From CBDBCK01 sp965203345 (lineage in GTDB: Bacteria > Chloroflexota > Dehalococcoidia > Lucifugimonadales > Lucifugimonadaceae), in the NCBI GenBank assembly GCA_965203345.1, contig CBDBCK010000028.1, positions 434,001 to 498,000 of the forward strand: DNA of 64,000 bases. The letters are read 5' to 3'. Shown one piece after another: positions 28,450-36,994 of the stretch. The notes beneath the pieces were generated by a model. The model searched no databases and was not told the origin of the DNA. It saw nothing but the letters and a program-made list of their open reading frames with translations. A program made the translations under genes and the position numbers. Positions within the stretch are counted from its first letter, which is position 1. Each line of letters begins with the position of its first letter.

Positions 28450-31119
28450 ATGAGCGACGTTGATTTCAAAGAACAGATACAGTCCGCCCTCAAGGCAATG
28501 GCGGACGGTGACTTCAGCGAGCGAGCTCAAGACTTACTACGCGCCTTAGGGTATTGTAGCGATCGCACTCTGCCCGGCCAGTCCGGTAGAGTTGATGAAT
28601 TCATTGAACGATTTCCAGCTGAGAACAGAGGTGCTGAGTCTACTGAGTCTGAGGAGAGGTTTCGCAAGAGCGTGAAGTCTGTCCGGGTGCTGTTCCAGAT
28701 AACCGCCGACGATATCGCATCAAGCATTCCTGAGATCATATTAGACGGCGGATCGTCCTTTGAGAAAGGCGACAACAAGAGCTTCATATTTATCGCTGTC
28801 GAACTTAACAAAATGTCCTATTCACACTCACAGTACTCACGATTTACACGGGAAATAAATAGAAGGGTTAGTTTGCCAGCTGTTGTCTTGTTCCGAACGG
28901 CTTACAACCTGATTACCTTGGCGTCCGTGTACCGTCGTCCTAATAAGCAAGACGAAACCCTTGACGTGCTGAGCGAGAAAATTTCCCTTATAGGGCAGGT
29001 AAATCCCTCCAAAATGTACCGCGTACACATCAAAGTGATGAGCAACTTGTCACTCAGAAATCGTCTGCAATGGATAGAGAGACAGGGTAAGACGCACAAC
29101 TTTGATAGCCTGCTTGACGCTTGGCTTGATGCCTTGAACTTAAAGGACCTCAACCGGCGATTCTACGATGATCTGTCCGACTGGTTCAAAGGCTTAAGTA
29201 AACGGCAGACCATACTGGATATTCTATGTCATTATGTCCGCTTGACTACGAGTACAAGGAGGTATATAGAAAAGTATGAATCAAAGCCTTCAGAAGAAAT
29301 CCAAAACCTGCTATATCTGCTATTCACCCGAGAGCACGAAATTTTCAGAGGTTGCTCCATTAACTTGAAAGAAAGCCGGTTGCGCGGAGCTGATCTTAGG
29401 CAGGCTGATCTTAGCTTAGCAAAGCTACAGCGGGCTGATCTTGAAGACGCTCAATTACAAGAGGTTAATCTTGGGGGTGCCCAATTAGAGAAGGCTAACC
29501 TTAAAGGCGCCCAGTTGCAGGGGGCTAACCTTAGCGTAACAAATCTACAAGGAGCTAAGCTTATGGGTGCCCAATTGCAGGGGGCTAATCTTGGAGACGT
29601 CCAATTGCACGGAGCCGATCTTAGACAGGCTGATCTTAGCGTAACAAATCTACAAGGAGCTAAGCTTGGAGATGCTCAGCTGCAGATGGCTGACCTTGGG
29701 GGTGCCCAATTAGAGGAGGCTAATCTTAAAGGCACCCAATTACAAGGAGCTGATTTTAGAGACGGCCAGCTGAACCGGCGATTCTATGACGATCTGTCCG
29801 ACTGGTTCACAGACTCAAGCAAACTAAAGAGCATATTGTATATTCTATGTGTTTATATCCGCTTGACAACGAGCAAAAAGAGGTACATAGCGGGGTATGA
29901 ATCAAAGCCTTCAGAAGAAGTCCAAAGCCTGCTGGATTTGCTATTTGCCCGGGGACACGAGATTTTCAGAAATTGCTCCATTGCCTTGGAAGGAAGCTAT
30001 TTGCGCGAAGCTGATCTTATAGGTGTAAATTTATACAAAGCTAATCTTAGATGGACTGGTTTTAGCGCGGCAAATCTACAAAAGGCTAACCTTGGAGATG
30101 CCCAATTGCAGTGCGCTGATCTTAGTACGTCAAATCTACAAGGAGCTAACCTTGGAGGTGCCCGATTACAGGAGGCTGATCTTAGCTCAGCAAATCTACA
30201 AGGAGCTAATCTTGGAGGTGCCCGATTGCAGGAGGCTAACCTCGGAGATGCCCAATTGCAGGGCGCTAACCTTGGAGGTGGCCGATTGCACTGGGCTGAT
30301 CTTAGCTCAGCAAATTTACAGGGTGCTAACCTAGGAGATGCCCGATTGCACTGGGCTGATCTTAGCTCAGCAAATTTACAGGGTGCTAACCTCGGAGGTG
30401 CCCGATTGCAGGGTGCTAACCTCGGAGATGCCCAATTGCAGGGTGCTAACCTCGGAGGTGCCCAATTGCAGGGTGCTAACCTCGGAGATGCCCAATTGCA
30501 GGGTGCTAACCTCGGAGATGCCCAATTGCAGGGTGCTAACCTCGGAGATGCTCAATTGCAGGGTGCTAACCTCGGAGGTGCCCAATTGCATGGGACTAAC
30601 CTTGCAGGTGCCCAATTGCAGGGTGCTAACCTTGCAGGTGCCCAATTGCATGGGGCTACCTCAGAGTATTTTTTCTTCAACAATACTAGAACATTTGAAA
30701 GAATTATCAGAGAAGGCATTGATCGAGAGAGTGATATATGCGGTATAACCTTCTCAGGAGGTCTGACTCAGGAAAATATAGATTTTATTGTGGAGCGTAT
30801 GCCCGATGAAGAATCAAAAAAGATCCTGCGAGAAAACCTGATGCCACACGTTGACAAGCCTGCAAGCAATGAACTGCCCCAAAACAGCGGAGCATGTACC
30901 GGATCCTACACTAGAGAAGAAGCAGAACAGTGGATTGCCGAGTACAAAGAGGCTATGAACTATAAATACAAAAAGATATTGTTCGATCTCCCTAGAGCGA
31001 AGTTATTAAAAAAGAGATTAACAAAAAATCAGGCGAAAAATGTGGTGTTCAGACCTTGCCAAATGTGGGACCCGTTTTATGAAGGCAGGTATCCTGATGA
31101 CCGGACTCCTGCAACATAG
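28450..31119 (+). CDS. Chimeric pentapeptide-repeat protein with methyltransferase N-terminal domain
   Basis: An 889-residue mosaic. Residues 1-233 are homologous to the N-terminal domain of the methyltransferase at 31336 ('EQIQSALKAMA', 'SVKSVRVLFQIT', 'FDSLLDAWLDAL'). A linker from 234 ('LNRRFYDDLSDWF' then 'DILCHYVRLTT') joins it to the regulatory segment seen in the membrane pentapeptide proteins downstream. Pentapeptide repeats (A(D/N)LxxA) fill about 303-440 and 511-736. The linker plus repeats is duplicated, restarting at residue 441. The C-terminal 150 residues ('ITFSGGLTQENIDFIVERMP') are shared with the three membrane paralogues. Repeat beta-helices can mimic DNA. I infer a decoy or regulator of the neighbouring restriction enzymes; function is untested. 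Confidence 0.85.
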   Translation: MSDVDFKEQIQSALKAMADGDFSERAQDLLRALGYCSDRTLPGQSGRVDEFIERFPAENRGAESTESEERFRKSVKSVRVLFQITADDIASSIPEIILDGGSSFEKGDNKSFIFIAVELNKMSYSHSQYSRFTREINRRVSLPAVVLFRTAYNLITLASVYRRPNKQDETLDVLSEKISLIGQVNPSKMYRVHIKVMSNLSLRNRLQWIERQGKTHNFDSLLDAWLDALNLKDLNRRFYDDLSDWFKGLSKRQTILDILCHYVRLTTSTRRYIEKYESKPSEEIQNLLYLLFTREHEIFRGCSINLKESRLRGADLRQADLSLAKLQRADLEDAQLQEVNLGGAQLEKANLKGAQLQGANLSVTNLQGAKLMGAQLQGANLGDVQLHGADLRQADLSVTNLQGAKLGDAQLQMADLGGAQLEEANLKGTQLQGADFRDGQLNRRFYDDLSDWFTDSSKLKSILYILCVYIRLTTSKKRYIAGYESKPSEEVQSLLDLLFARGHEIFRNCSIALEGSYLREADLIGVNLYKANLRWTGFSAANLQKANLGDAQLQCADLSTSNLQGANLGGARLQEADLSSANLQGANLGGARLQEANLGDAQLQGANLGGGRLHWADLSSANLQGANLGDARLHWADLSSANLQGANLGGARLQGANLGDAQLQGANLGGAQLQGANLGDAQLQGANLGDAQLQGANLGDAQLQGANLGGAQLHGTNLAGAQLQGANLAGAQLHGATSEYFFFNNTRTFERIIREGIDRESDICGITFSGGLTQENIDFIVERMPDEESKKILRENLMPHVDKPASNELPQNSGACTGSYTREEAEQWIAEYKEAMNYKYKKILFDLPRAKLLKKRLTKNQAKNVVFRPCQMWDPFYEGRYPDDRTPAT
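30366..30660 (+). repeat. Nearly identical 30-base repeats inside the pentapeptide gene
   Basis: About ten units of 30 bases (CTCGGAGATGCCCAATTGCA plus GGGTGCTAAC) run head to tail, each encoding two pentapeptides. Base identity is far higher than needed to keep the A(D/N)LxxA pattern, so this block expanded recently by slippage or unequal crossover. It also creates long meaningless frames on the other strand. Confidence 0.9.
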
Positions 31120-31126
31120 AGCTCAA

Positions 31127-31295
31127 GTCTGCTTTCGGGATGATGCGATAGAGAGACTAGAAAGCGAGGCTCGTACAGTTTCAACGCGACTGGTTCACCA
31201 CTCGCTAAAAGAAGCTGAAGAATGAGGACAAAGGAGTTCGTTCTTCCTTAAAAAATACCCTGATAAACAATAAATGGAGTGAAAATGTTGATGGT
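31127..31295 (+). pseudogene. Fossil of the methyltransferase middle region
   Basis: This non-coding stretch matches 33418-33595 inside the intact methyltransferase gene: for example CGGGATGATGCGATAGAGA against CGGGACGATGAGATAGAGA, and AACAATAAATGGAG in both. Translated in pieces it gives 'FRDDAIERLE' and 'NNKWSE'-like words. It is interrupted by stops. With the methyltransferase domain at the start of the preceding gene, it shows that a second methyltransferase copy once occupied this place. Confidence 0.85.
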
Positions 31296-31335
31296 TATCC
31301 TGGATCGCTGACTACCCCCAACCTAACCCACCCCA

Positions 31336-34300
31336 ATGAACGACGCTAACCTAAAAGAACAGATACAGTCCGCCCTCAAGGCAATGGCGAGCGGTGACGT
31401 CGGAGAACGGGCGCGGGATCTGTTGCAAACCCTCGGATACCACAGCGACCGCACCCTGTCGGGACAGTCAGGTACGGTTCAGGGGTTCATTCAGGACTTC
31501 CCTGCCCAGAACGAAGACACACAATCCGGGCGGGAGTTCTGCAGCAGCGTCAAGTCCGTCCGGGTACTGTTCCAGATCACCTCCGATGATATACAGCCCA
31601 GACAACCCGGCTTGTTTGATGGACTCGTAAGAGAAGAATCCCCCTTTGACAAGGGCAACAACAAGAGCTTCGTCTTTGCCGCCGTTGAGCTCAAAAAAGC
31701 GTCATATCCGCGCAGCAGCTACGTCCAGTTCACAAGGGAGGTCAACAAGAGGATCAACTCACCCGTCGTAGTGCTATTTCGAACAGAGGACAAGCTCACC
31801 ACCCTGGCGTTTGTCCACCGTCGGCCTAACAAGCGGGACGAGAACAGAGACGTGCTCGGAAGCGTCTCACTCATCAGGCAGATAAGCACCGCGGATCCAC
31901 ACAGGGCGCACATAGACGTCATTAGCGACCTTGTCTTCCCAAACCGTCTCAAATGGATAGAAACACAAGGCAAACCCGCAAACTTTGACGGTCTGCTGGA
32001 CGCCTGGCTGGACGCCCTTGACACAGAGGAGCTGAACCGTAAGTTTTACCTTGAGCTCTTTGAATGGTTCAAGCGTGCCGTTAGTATCTGCAGCTTCCCT
32101 GACGACGGCGAAGGTAAGGGCAACACTGAACGGCACGTCATAAGGATGATTACGCGCCTGCTGTTTATATGGTTCCTGAAAGAGAAGGGGCTTATGCCAG
32201 AGGAGCTGTTTGAGGAGAGGTTTGCAAAGAAGGCACTCAGGCACTACGTATCAGATGGAACCGAATACTACAGAACCGTCCTTCAGAACCTGTTCTTTGC
32301 CACACTCAACACTGAGATCACAAGCAGAGGCTTCAGCAGTAAACAACGAACAACGTACAGGGATTTCAATATGTATCGTTATGAATCCCTGCTGTCCGAC
32401 CCGCAGGGGTTTGTAAGCAAGCTGAAGGCCGTTCCGTTCGTCAATGGAGGTCTGTTCGACTGTCTGGACGACTATGAGGCAGTCCGGAGCGGAGGACGGC
32501 GCATCGACGCATTCACCGACAACATAGACACGCAAGGCAAGGACCTTAAGGTGCCTGCCCGCCTCTTCTTTGGACACCTCGGACTGTTCAATCTGTTGCA
32601 CAGCTACAAGTTCACTGTAAGCGAGAACACCCCGCTGGACAGAGAGGTAGCCCTGGATCCTGAACTGCTGGGACGCGTCTTTGAGAACCTGCTAGCCGCC
32701 TACAACCCTGAAACCAAAGACACCGCCCGTAAGCAGACGGGCTCATACTACACCCCCAGGGCCGTGGTGGACTTTATGGTGGACGAGGCGCTGCTCGCCT
32801 GTTTCCTGAAGGAGGTGAAGCCTTACGACGGCGACAGGGGATGGCTGGAGGAGCGGCTGCGTCTGTTGCTGGCGTTCGACCAGGATGAAACAACGGCGCT
32901 CGCAAACGTGAAACAGAGGAACAGGCAGGCCGGTCATCTGATAGATGAACCGGAGGTTGAGCAGCTTATACAGGTGATAGACGACCTGAAGGTTCTCGAC
33001 CCTGCCTGCGGATCCGGAGCATTCCCTATGGGGATGCTGCATAAGCTGGTTCTGGTGCTTTCCAAGCTGGACCCTCGCAACGAGAGGTGGAAGGCGAAAC
33101 AGCTGGAAAAGACGGAGTCCATCCAAGACCCAAATGCACGTGAGGAAGCTGCCAAGGCGGTAGAGATGAGCTTCTCCGAGGAGAGAGGTTATGGAAGCTT
33201 CGGGCGAAAGCTCTACCTGATACAGAACGTCATACACGGCGTTGACATACAGCCTACGGCGTGCCAGATAGCCAAGCTCCGCTTCTTCATCTCGCTGGCT
33301 ATTGAACAGGAGACTAACGAAAACCAGCAGAGGAACTACGGTATTCAGCCGTTGCCAAATCTGGAGACCCGTTTTGTGGCGGCAGACACTCTGACCACGC
33401 TCCCGCAATATGGAGATCAGGTCCGCTTCCGGGACGATGAGATAGAGAAACTGGAGGCGAAGCTCGTACAGCTTCGGCGCGACTGGTTCACCGCCCGCAC
33501 TCGCCAAAAGAAACTGGAGCTGAAGAATGAGGATAAGGAAGTCCGTTCTTCCTTGAAACAGACCCTGCTCAACAATAAATGGAGCGAAGACGCTGCTGAT
33601 TTAGTAGCCGAATATGATCCTTACAACCAGATATCTAAAGCCGGCTGGTTTGATGCTGAATGGATGTTTGGCGTTACCGAAGGCTTTCATATTGTGATTG
33701 GCAACCCGCCGTACGTTCGGCAGGAGGGGATTAAGCCTCCCGAATATAAGAAGAAGTTGCTGGAAAGGTTTCAGGATGCCACGGGAAAGTCGGATCTGTA
33801 CGTCTACTTCTACTTGAGGGGTTTGGAGTTGCTGATCGACGGTGGTGTTCATACCTTTATATGCTCTAACGGCTGGCTGGACCGTGCATACGGTGCTCCT
33901 CTACAAAATCGTTTGCTAAAGAGCACAACCAGCATCAGCATATTCCATAGTGAGATGAAGCGAGAGTTTCAAACCGCAGATATTAATACGATTGTCAATA
34001 TAATGTTGAAGGGTGCCCCGGATGAATACTCCACAACGCGCTTTATAACGGTCAAAGCCCCTATTGATCAGGCCGCTGTCGATCCTCAGTCGCGGCGTGA
34101 GATAGTACGTACATACGCACAGTTGACCGCCGCTGGAACGCAAGGTAAAGAGTATAAGGGTGATAAGTGGGGAGGCAAGTATCTGCGTGCTCCCGATATT
34201 TACCGGACGATTATGCGGAAAGGCGAAGGTAAATTTGTAAATCTTGAGGATATCACCTACGTGCGCCGTGGTATCATGGCGGGTGCAAACAACTTTTTCT

Positions 34301-35019
34301 ATCTGGATGACGCGGCTATAGCACGGTGGGGAGTTGAGGACGAGTTCCTGCGTCCCGTGGTTAAGAGTCCGCGCGAGTGCAAGAGCATTCTTGTGGATCC
34401 GGCGCGACTCGTCAACAAGGTTTTTATGTGCCATAAGTATAAGAGCGAGCTTACGGGCACAAATGCGCTGGCATATATTGAGTGGGGAGAGTCCCAGAGG
34501 TTTCATGATCGCCCCAGCTGTAAAGGGCGGGTTAGGTGGTGGGATCTGGGTGAATGGAAACCGCCTGATTTTTTATGGCCAGATGCTTACAGAACGCGCT
34601 TTGCCTGTTTTGAGAATCATCGGATAACCCTTGCTAGTAACTGCTTGTTTATCATCTATAACACTGCCGGTGGAGACATGCTTGCCCCCTACCTTAATTC
34701 AACGCTGATAGCGCTTTTTATAGAAACTGAAGGCATAGAAAACTTGAGCGGAGTGATTCGTACCGACGTATACTGGCTTAAAAAGTTGCCTGTGTTATTG
34801 GATGCATCTAATAGGGAAGGTATATACTCCACGATAAGAAATCGTAAGATACTCCGAATTTTTGAGGAAGTGAACCAACAAGACCGCCGCGAATTGGATG
34901 GAGTATTCTTTGACGCCCTTGGCTTGACTCTTGGTGAGCAAGAGGCAGTATATGAGGCTATAGTAGCGATGGTGGGTAACCGGCAGGCTAAAGAGAACAG
35001 CGCACGTCAGAGGCGTTGA
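31336..35019 (+). CDS. Eco57I/type IIG-like DNA adenine methyltransferase with specificity domain
   Basis: A 1227-residue enzyme. Residues 1-240 are an N-terminal domain also found in the chimeric pentapeptide protein. The catalytic core has 'TGSYYTPRAVVDFMVDE' near 470, the SAM motif 'DPACGSGAFPMGML' near 555 and the target-base motif 'IGNPPYVRQE' near 790, which marks N6-adenine methylation. Residues from about 900 to the end look like a target recognition domain ('LKKLPVLL', 'FFDALGL'). Such COG1002-type methyltransferases work in type IIG, BREX (PglX) and DISARM (DrmMI) systems. It probably marks host DNA and gives sequence specificity to the PLD-helicase. Confidence 0.9.
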   Translation: MNDANLKEQIQSALKAMASGDVGERARDLLQTLGYHSDRTLSGQSGTVQGFIQDFPAQNEDTQSGREFCSSVKSVRVLFQITSDDIQPRQPGLFDGLVREESPFDKGNNKSFVFAAVELKKASYPRSSYVQFTREVNKRINSPVVVLFRTEDKLTTLAFVHRRPNKRDENRDVLGSVSLIRQISTADPHRAHIDVISDLVFPNRLKWIETQGKPANFDGLLDAWLDALDTEELNRKFYLELFEWFKRAVSICSFPDDGEGKGNTERHVIRMITRLLFIWFLKEKGLMPEELFEERFAKKALRHYVSDGTEYYRTVLQNLFFATLNTEITSRGFSSKQRTTYRDFNMYRYESLLSDPQGFVSKLKAVPFVNGGLFDCLDDYEAVRSGGRRIDAFTDNIDTQGKDLKVPARLFFGHLGLFNLLHSYKFTVSENTPLDREVALDPELLGRVFENLLAAYNPETKDTARKQTGSYYTPRAVVDFMVDEALLACFLKEVKPYDGDRGWLEERLRLLLAFDQDETTALANVKQRNRQAGHLIDEPEVEQLIQVIDDLKVLDPACGSGAFPMGMLHKLVLVLSKLDPRNERWKAKQLEKTESIQDPNAREEAAKAVEMSFSEERGYGSFGRKLYLIQNVIHGVDIQPTACQIAKLRFFISLAIEQETNENQQRNYGIQPLPNLETRFVAADTLTTLPQYGDQVRFRDDEIEKLEAKLVQLRRDWFTARTRQKKLELKNEDKEVRSSLKQTLLNNKWSEDAADLVAEYDPYNQISKAGWFDAEWMFGVTEGFHIVIGNPPYVRQEGIKPPEYKKKLLERFQDATGKSDLYVYFYLRGLELLIDGGVHTFICSNGWLDRAYGAPLQNRLLKSTTSISIFHSEMKREFQTADINTIVNIMLKGAPDEYSTTRFITVKAPIDQAAVDPQSRREIVRTYAQLTAAGTQGKEYKGDKWGGKYLRAPDIYRTIMRKGEGKFVNLEDITYVRRGIMAGANNFFYLDDAAIARWGVEDEFLRPVVKSPRECKSILVDPARLVNKVFMCHKYKSELTGTNALAYIEWGESQRFHDRPSCKGRVRWWDLGEWKPPDFLWPDAYRTRFACFENHRITLASNCLFIIYNTAGGDMLAPYLNSTLIALFIETEGIENLSGVIRTDVYWLKKLPVLLDASNREGIYSTIRNRKILRIFEEVNQQDRRELDGVFFDALGLTLGEQEAVYEAIVAMVGNRQAKENSARQRR

Positions 35020-35100
35020 GTATTCAGAGAACGAGCGAAGGTTATCCTACGCCTTCACCACGGCGGGAAGAATAGACGCTAATACACAAGTTGAATTGAG

Positions 35101-36915
35101 ATGCAAAACATACGTAATACCGTACGAGATTGGTGGACTTGTGGTGTCCGCCGTGCCAAAGGTTTGAAATGGGATTCAAAGTTCTTTGTTCCATTGCTCA
35201 TATATATTTTCGCCGGCCTGTTTGTCTTCCTGTTTGTCTTCCTGCTTGTGGTTATTTTCGTTGTCTTATTCATACCAAACCCAGAGTGGTTTTACCCGTT
35301 TTTAGGACTATCCCAAGAGAACGAAACTTCAGGACTATCCCCAAAGAACGAAGCCTTGCGATTCTTGGGATTCGGCATAGGCGGTACGTTGCTAGCTCTA
35401 GGGGCTGTTATCTCTTATATACGCGCTAAAGCATTTGAGGACACCGCACGCGCACAGGTTAAGGCCAACAAAAACCAGGTTAAAGCCAACGAAACCCAGG
35501 AGCAGGGTCTGCGTCAGGAACGGCTGAAAAATGCCATAGAGCACCTGGAAAGTTCATCCGCTTCTGTTCGTTTAGGTGGTGCCTACGAACTTTTCCATCT
35601 GGCGAAAGATACCCGAGACCTTGATCAAACAGAAGATCTTAGCCAGACCGCCTTGGATATTCTATGCGCCCATATCCGCCATACTACGAGCGGAAAAGAG
35701 TACAGAGCAGAGTATGGATCAGGACCTTCTCAAGACGATAAGGAGAAGCGGGAAGATAATCCTCGACCTTCTCAAGACGATAAGGAGAAGGAGGGAAATA
35801 ACCCTCGACCTTCTCAAGACGATAAGGAGAAGCGGGAAGATAATCCCCGACCTTCTCAAGACGATAAGGAGAAGGAGGGAAATAACCCCCAACCTTCTGA
35901 AGAGATCCAAAGCCTACTAAACCTACTATTCGTGCAAAACTACGAGGTTTTCAAGGATCGCAATATCAATTTGAGAGGAGCGTTCCTACGGGGAGCTGAT
36001 CTTGTTGGTGCGAGGCTACACAAAGCTAATCTTGAGAGAGCAGACCTGCGAGGCACTAACCTTGTTTATGCGAGGCTACACAAGGCTAATCTTGAGAGAG
36101 CAGACCTACAAGGTGCTAATCTTACTTATACGAGGCTACGCAAGGCTAATCTTGAGAGAGCAGACCTACAAGGTGCTAGGCTTGCGAGAGTTAACCTGCG
36201 AGGTGCTTGGCTTTTGAGAGCTGACCTGCAAGGTGCTGAGCTTTGGTCAGCACGCCTGCAATATACTCATCTTTTTACAGCAAAGCTTCAAGGTGCTAAT
36301 CTTTTGGGAGCACAGCTTCAAGGCGCTTATCTTTCGGAAGCATACCTGCAAGGCGCTAACCTTGAGAGAGCATACCTGCAAGGTGCTAGTCTTCAGAGAT
36401 CCCATCTGGAAGGCGCTAATCTTTTGGGAGCATACCTGCAATTTACTGATCTTTTCGGAGCACAGCTACAAGCCGCTAATCTCTTCAGAGCACAGCTACA
36501 AGCCGCTAATCTCTTCAGAGCACAGCTACAAGGTGCTAATCTTATGCTAGCAGAACTGCAAGGTGTTAATCTTCCGGGAGCAGGCCTGCGCGATGTTGAT
36601 TCTGGGAATAAGAGATTCATATTTGAGGATAATATTAGACAACAAATCGGCAAAGAGAGTGATCTATCCCGTATAACTTTCTCAGGAGGTCTGACTCAGG
36701 AAAATGTTGATTCTATTGTGGAATCTATGCCCAATGATGAACATAAAAAAAGGTTACTAGAACGACTGATGCCGCATGTTGGTAAGCCAGCAAGCTCTAA
36801 ACTGCCCCAAAATAGCGGTGCAATTACCGATCCATACACCGAAGAAGAGGCAGAAAAATGGATCGCCGAATACAACAAAATTATGAGCTATAACCCACCC
36901 GACCCCACTCCATAA
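35101..36915 (+). CDS. Membrane-anchored pentapeptide-repeat protein, copy A
   Basis: A 604-residue protein. It has two membrane helices (about 28-58 and 87-107), a coiled segment ('QEQGLRQERLKNAIEHL'), the element 'SVRLGGAYELFHLAKD', then 'DILCAHIRHTT' and about 45 pentapeptide repeats (A(N/D)LxxA) to residue 500. The C-terminal domain 'ITFSGGLTQENVDSIVESMP' is common to the four local pentapeptide proteins. The layout of two helices, a regulatory helical element and a cytoplasmic beta-helix is known from actinobacterial and cyanobacterial pentapeptide proteins, whose function is unknown. Unique here is a charged insert of four 14-residue repeats before the beta-helix. The leader TAGACGCTAAT...TTGAATTGAG is conserved before copies B and C. 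Confidence 0.85.
   Translation: MQNIRNTVRDWWTCGVRRAKGLKWDSKFFVPLLIYIFAGLFVFLFVFLLVVIFVVLFIPNPEWFYPFLGLSQENETSGLSPKNEALRFLGFGIGGTLLALGAVISYIRAKAFEDTARAQVKANKNQVKANETQEQGLRQERLKNAIEHLESSSASVRLGGAYELFHLAKDTRDLDQTEDLSQTALDILCAHIRHTTSGKEYRAEYGSGPSQDDKEKREDNPRPSQDDKEKEGNNPRPSQDDKEKREDNPRPSQDDKEKEGNNPQPSEEIQSLLNLLFVQNYEVFKDRNINLRGAFLRGADLVGARLHKANLERADLRGTNLVYARLHKANLERADLQGANLTYTRLRKANLERADLQGARLARVNLRGAWLLRADLQGAELWSARLQYTHLFTAKLQGANLLGAQLQGAYLSEAYLQGANLERAYLQGASLQRSHLEGANLLGAYLQFTDLFGAQLQAANLFRAQLQAANLFRAQLQGANLMLAELQGVNLPGAGLRDVDSGNKRFIFEDNIRQQIGKESDLSRITFSGGLTQENVDSIVESMPNDEHKKRLLERLMPHVGKPASSKLPQNSGAITDPYTEEEAEKWIAEYNKIMSYNPPDPTP
35722..35900 (+). repeat. 42-base minisatellite in pentapeptide copy A
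   Basis: Four units of 42 bases (CCTTCTCAAGACGATAAGGA plus a variable half) encode 'PSQDDKEKREDNPR' or 'PSQDDKEKEGNNPR' in strict alternation, so the true expansion unit was a pair of 84 bases. A fifth partial unit grades into the normal 'PSEEIQSLL'. Copies B and C have no such insert. Confidence 0.92.
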
Positions 36916-36994
36916 TCCACGCTGGTTCTCTATAGTCCATACAATCTCCCACGATAACGGAGAGAGTAGACGCTAATCCACAAGTTGAATTGAG

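Noticed and set aside
30376..30651. Long repeat-rich frame on the minus strand opposite the pentapeptide gene
   Set aside because: It is forced by the 30-base repeats of the real gene; its own protein is a monotonous repeat with no ribosome binding site or known family.
30366..30660. Regular 30-base repeats that look CRISPR-like
   Set aside because: There are no unique spacers; the units are contiguous, coding, and keep the pentapeptide pattern.
32743..33507. 254-codon frame on the minus strand inside the methyltransferase gene
   Set aside because: It is a shadow of the well-supported methyltransferase, with no domain of its own.
25103..35019. Complete DISARM system
   Set aside because: Helicase and methyltransferase resemble DrmD and DrmMI, but no DUF1998 (DrmA/DrmB) genes are present.
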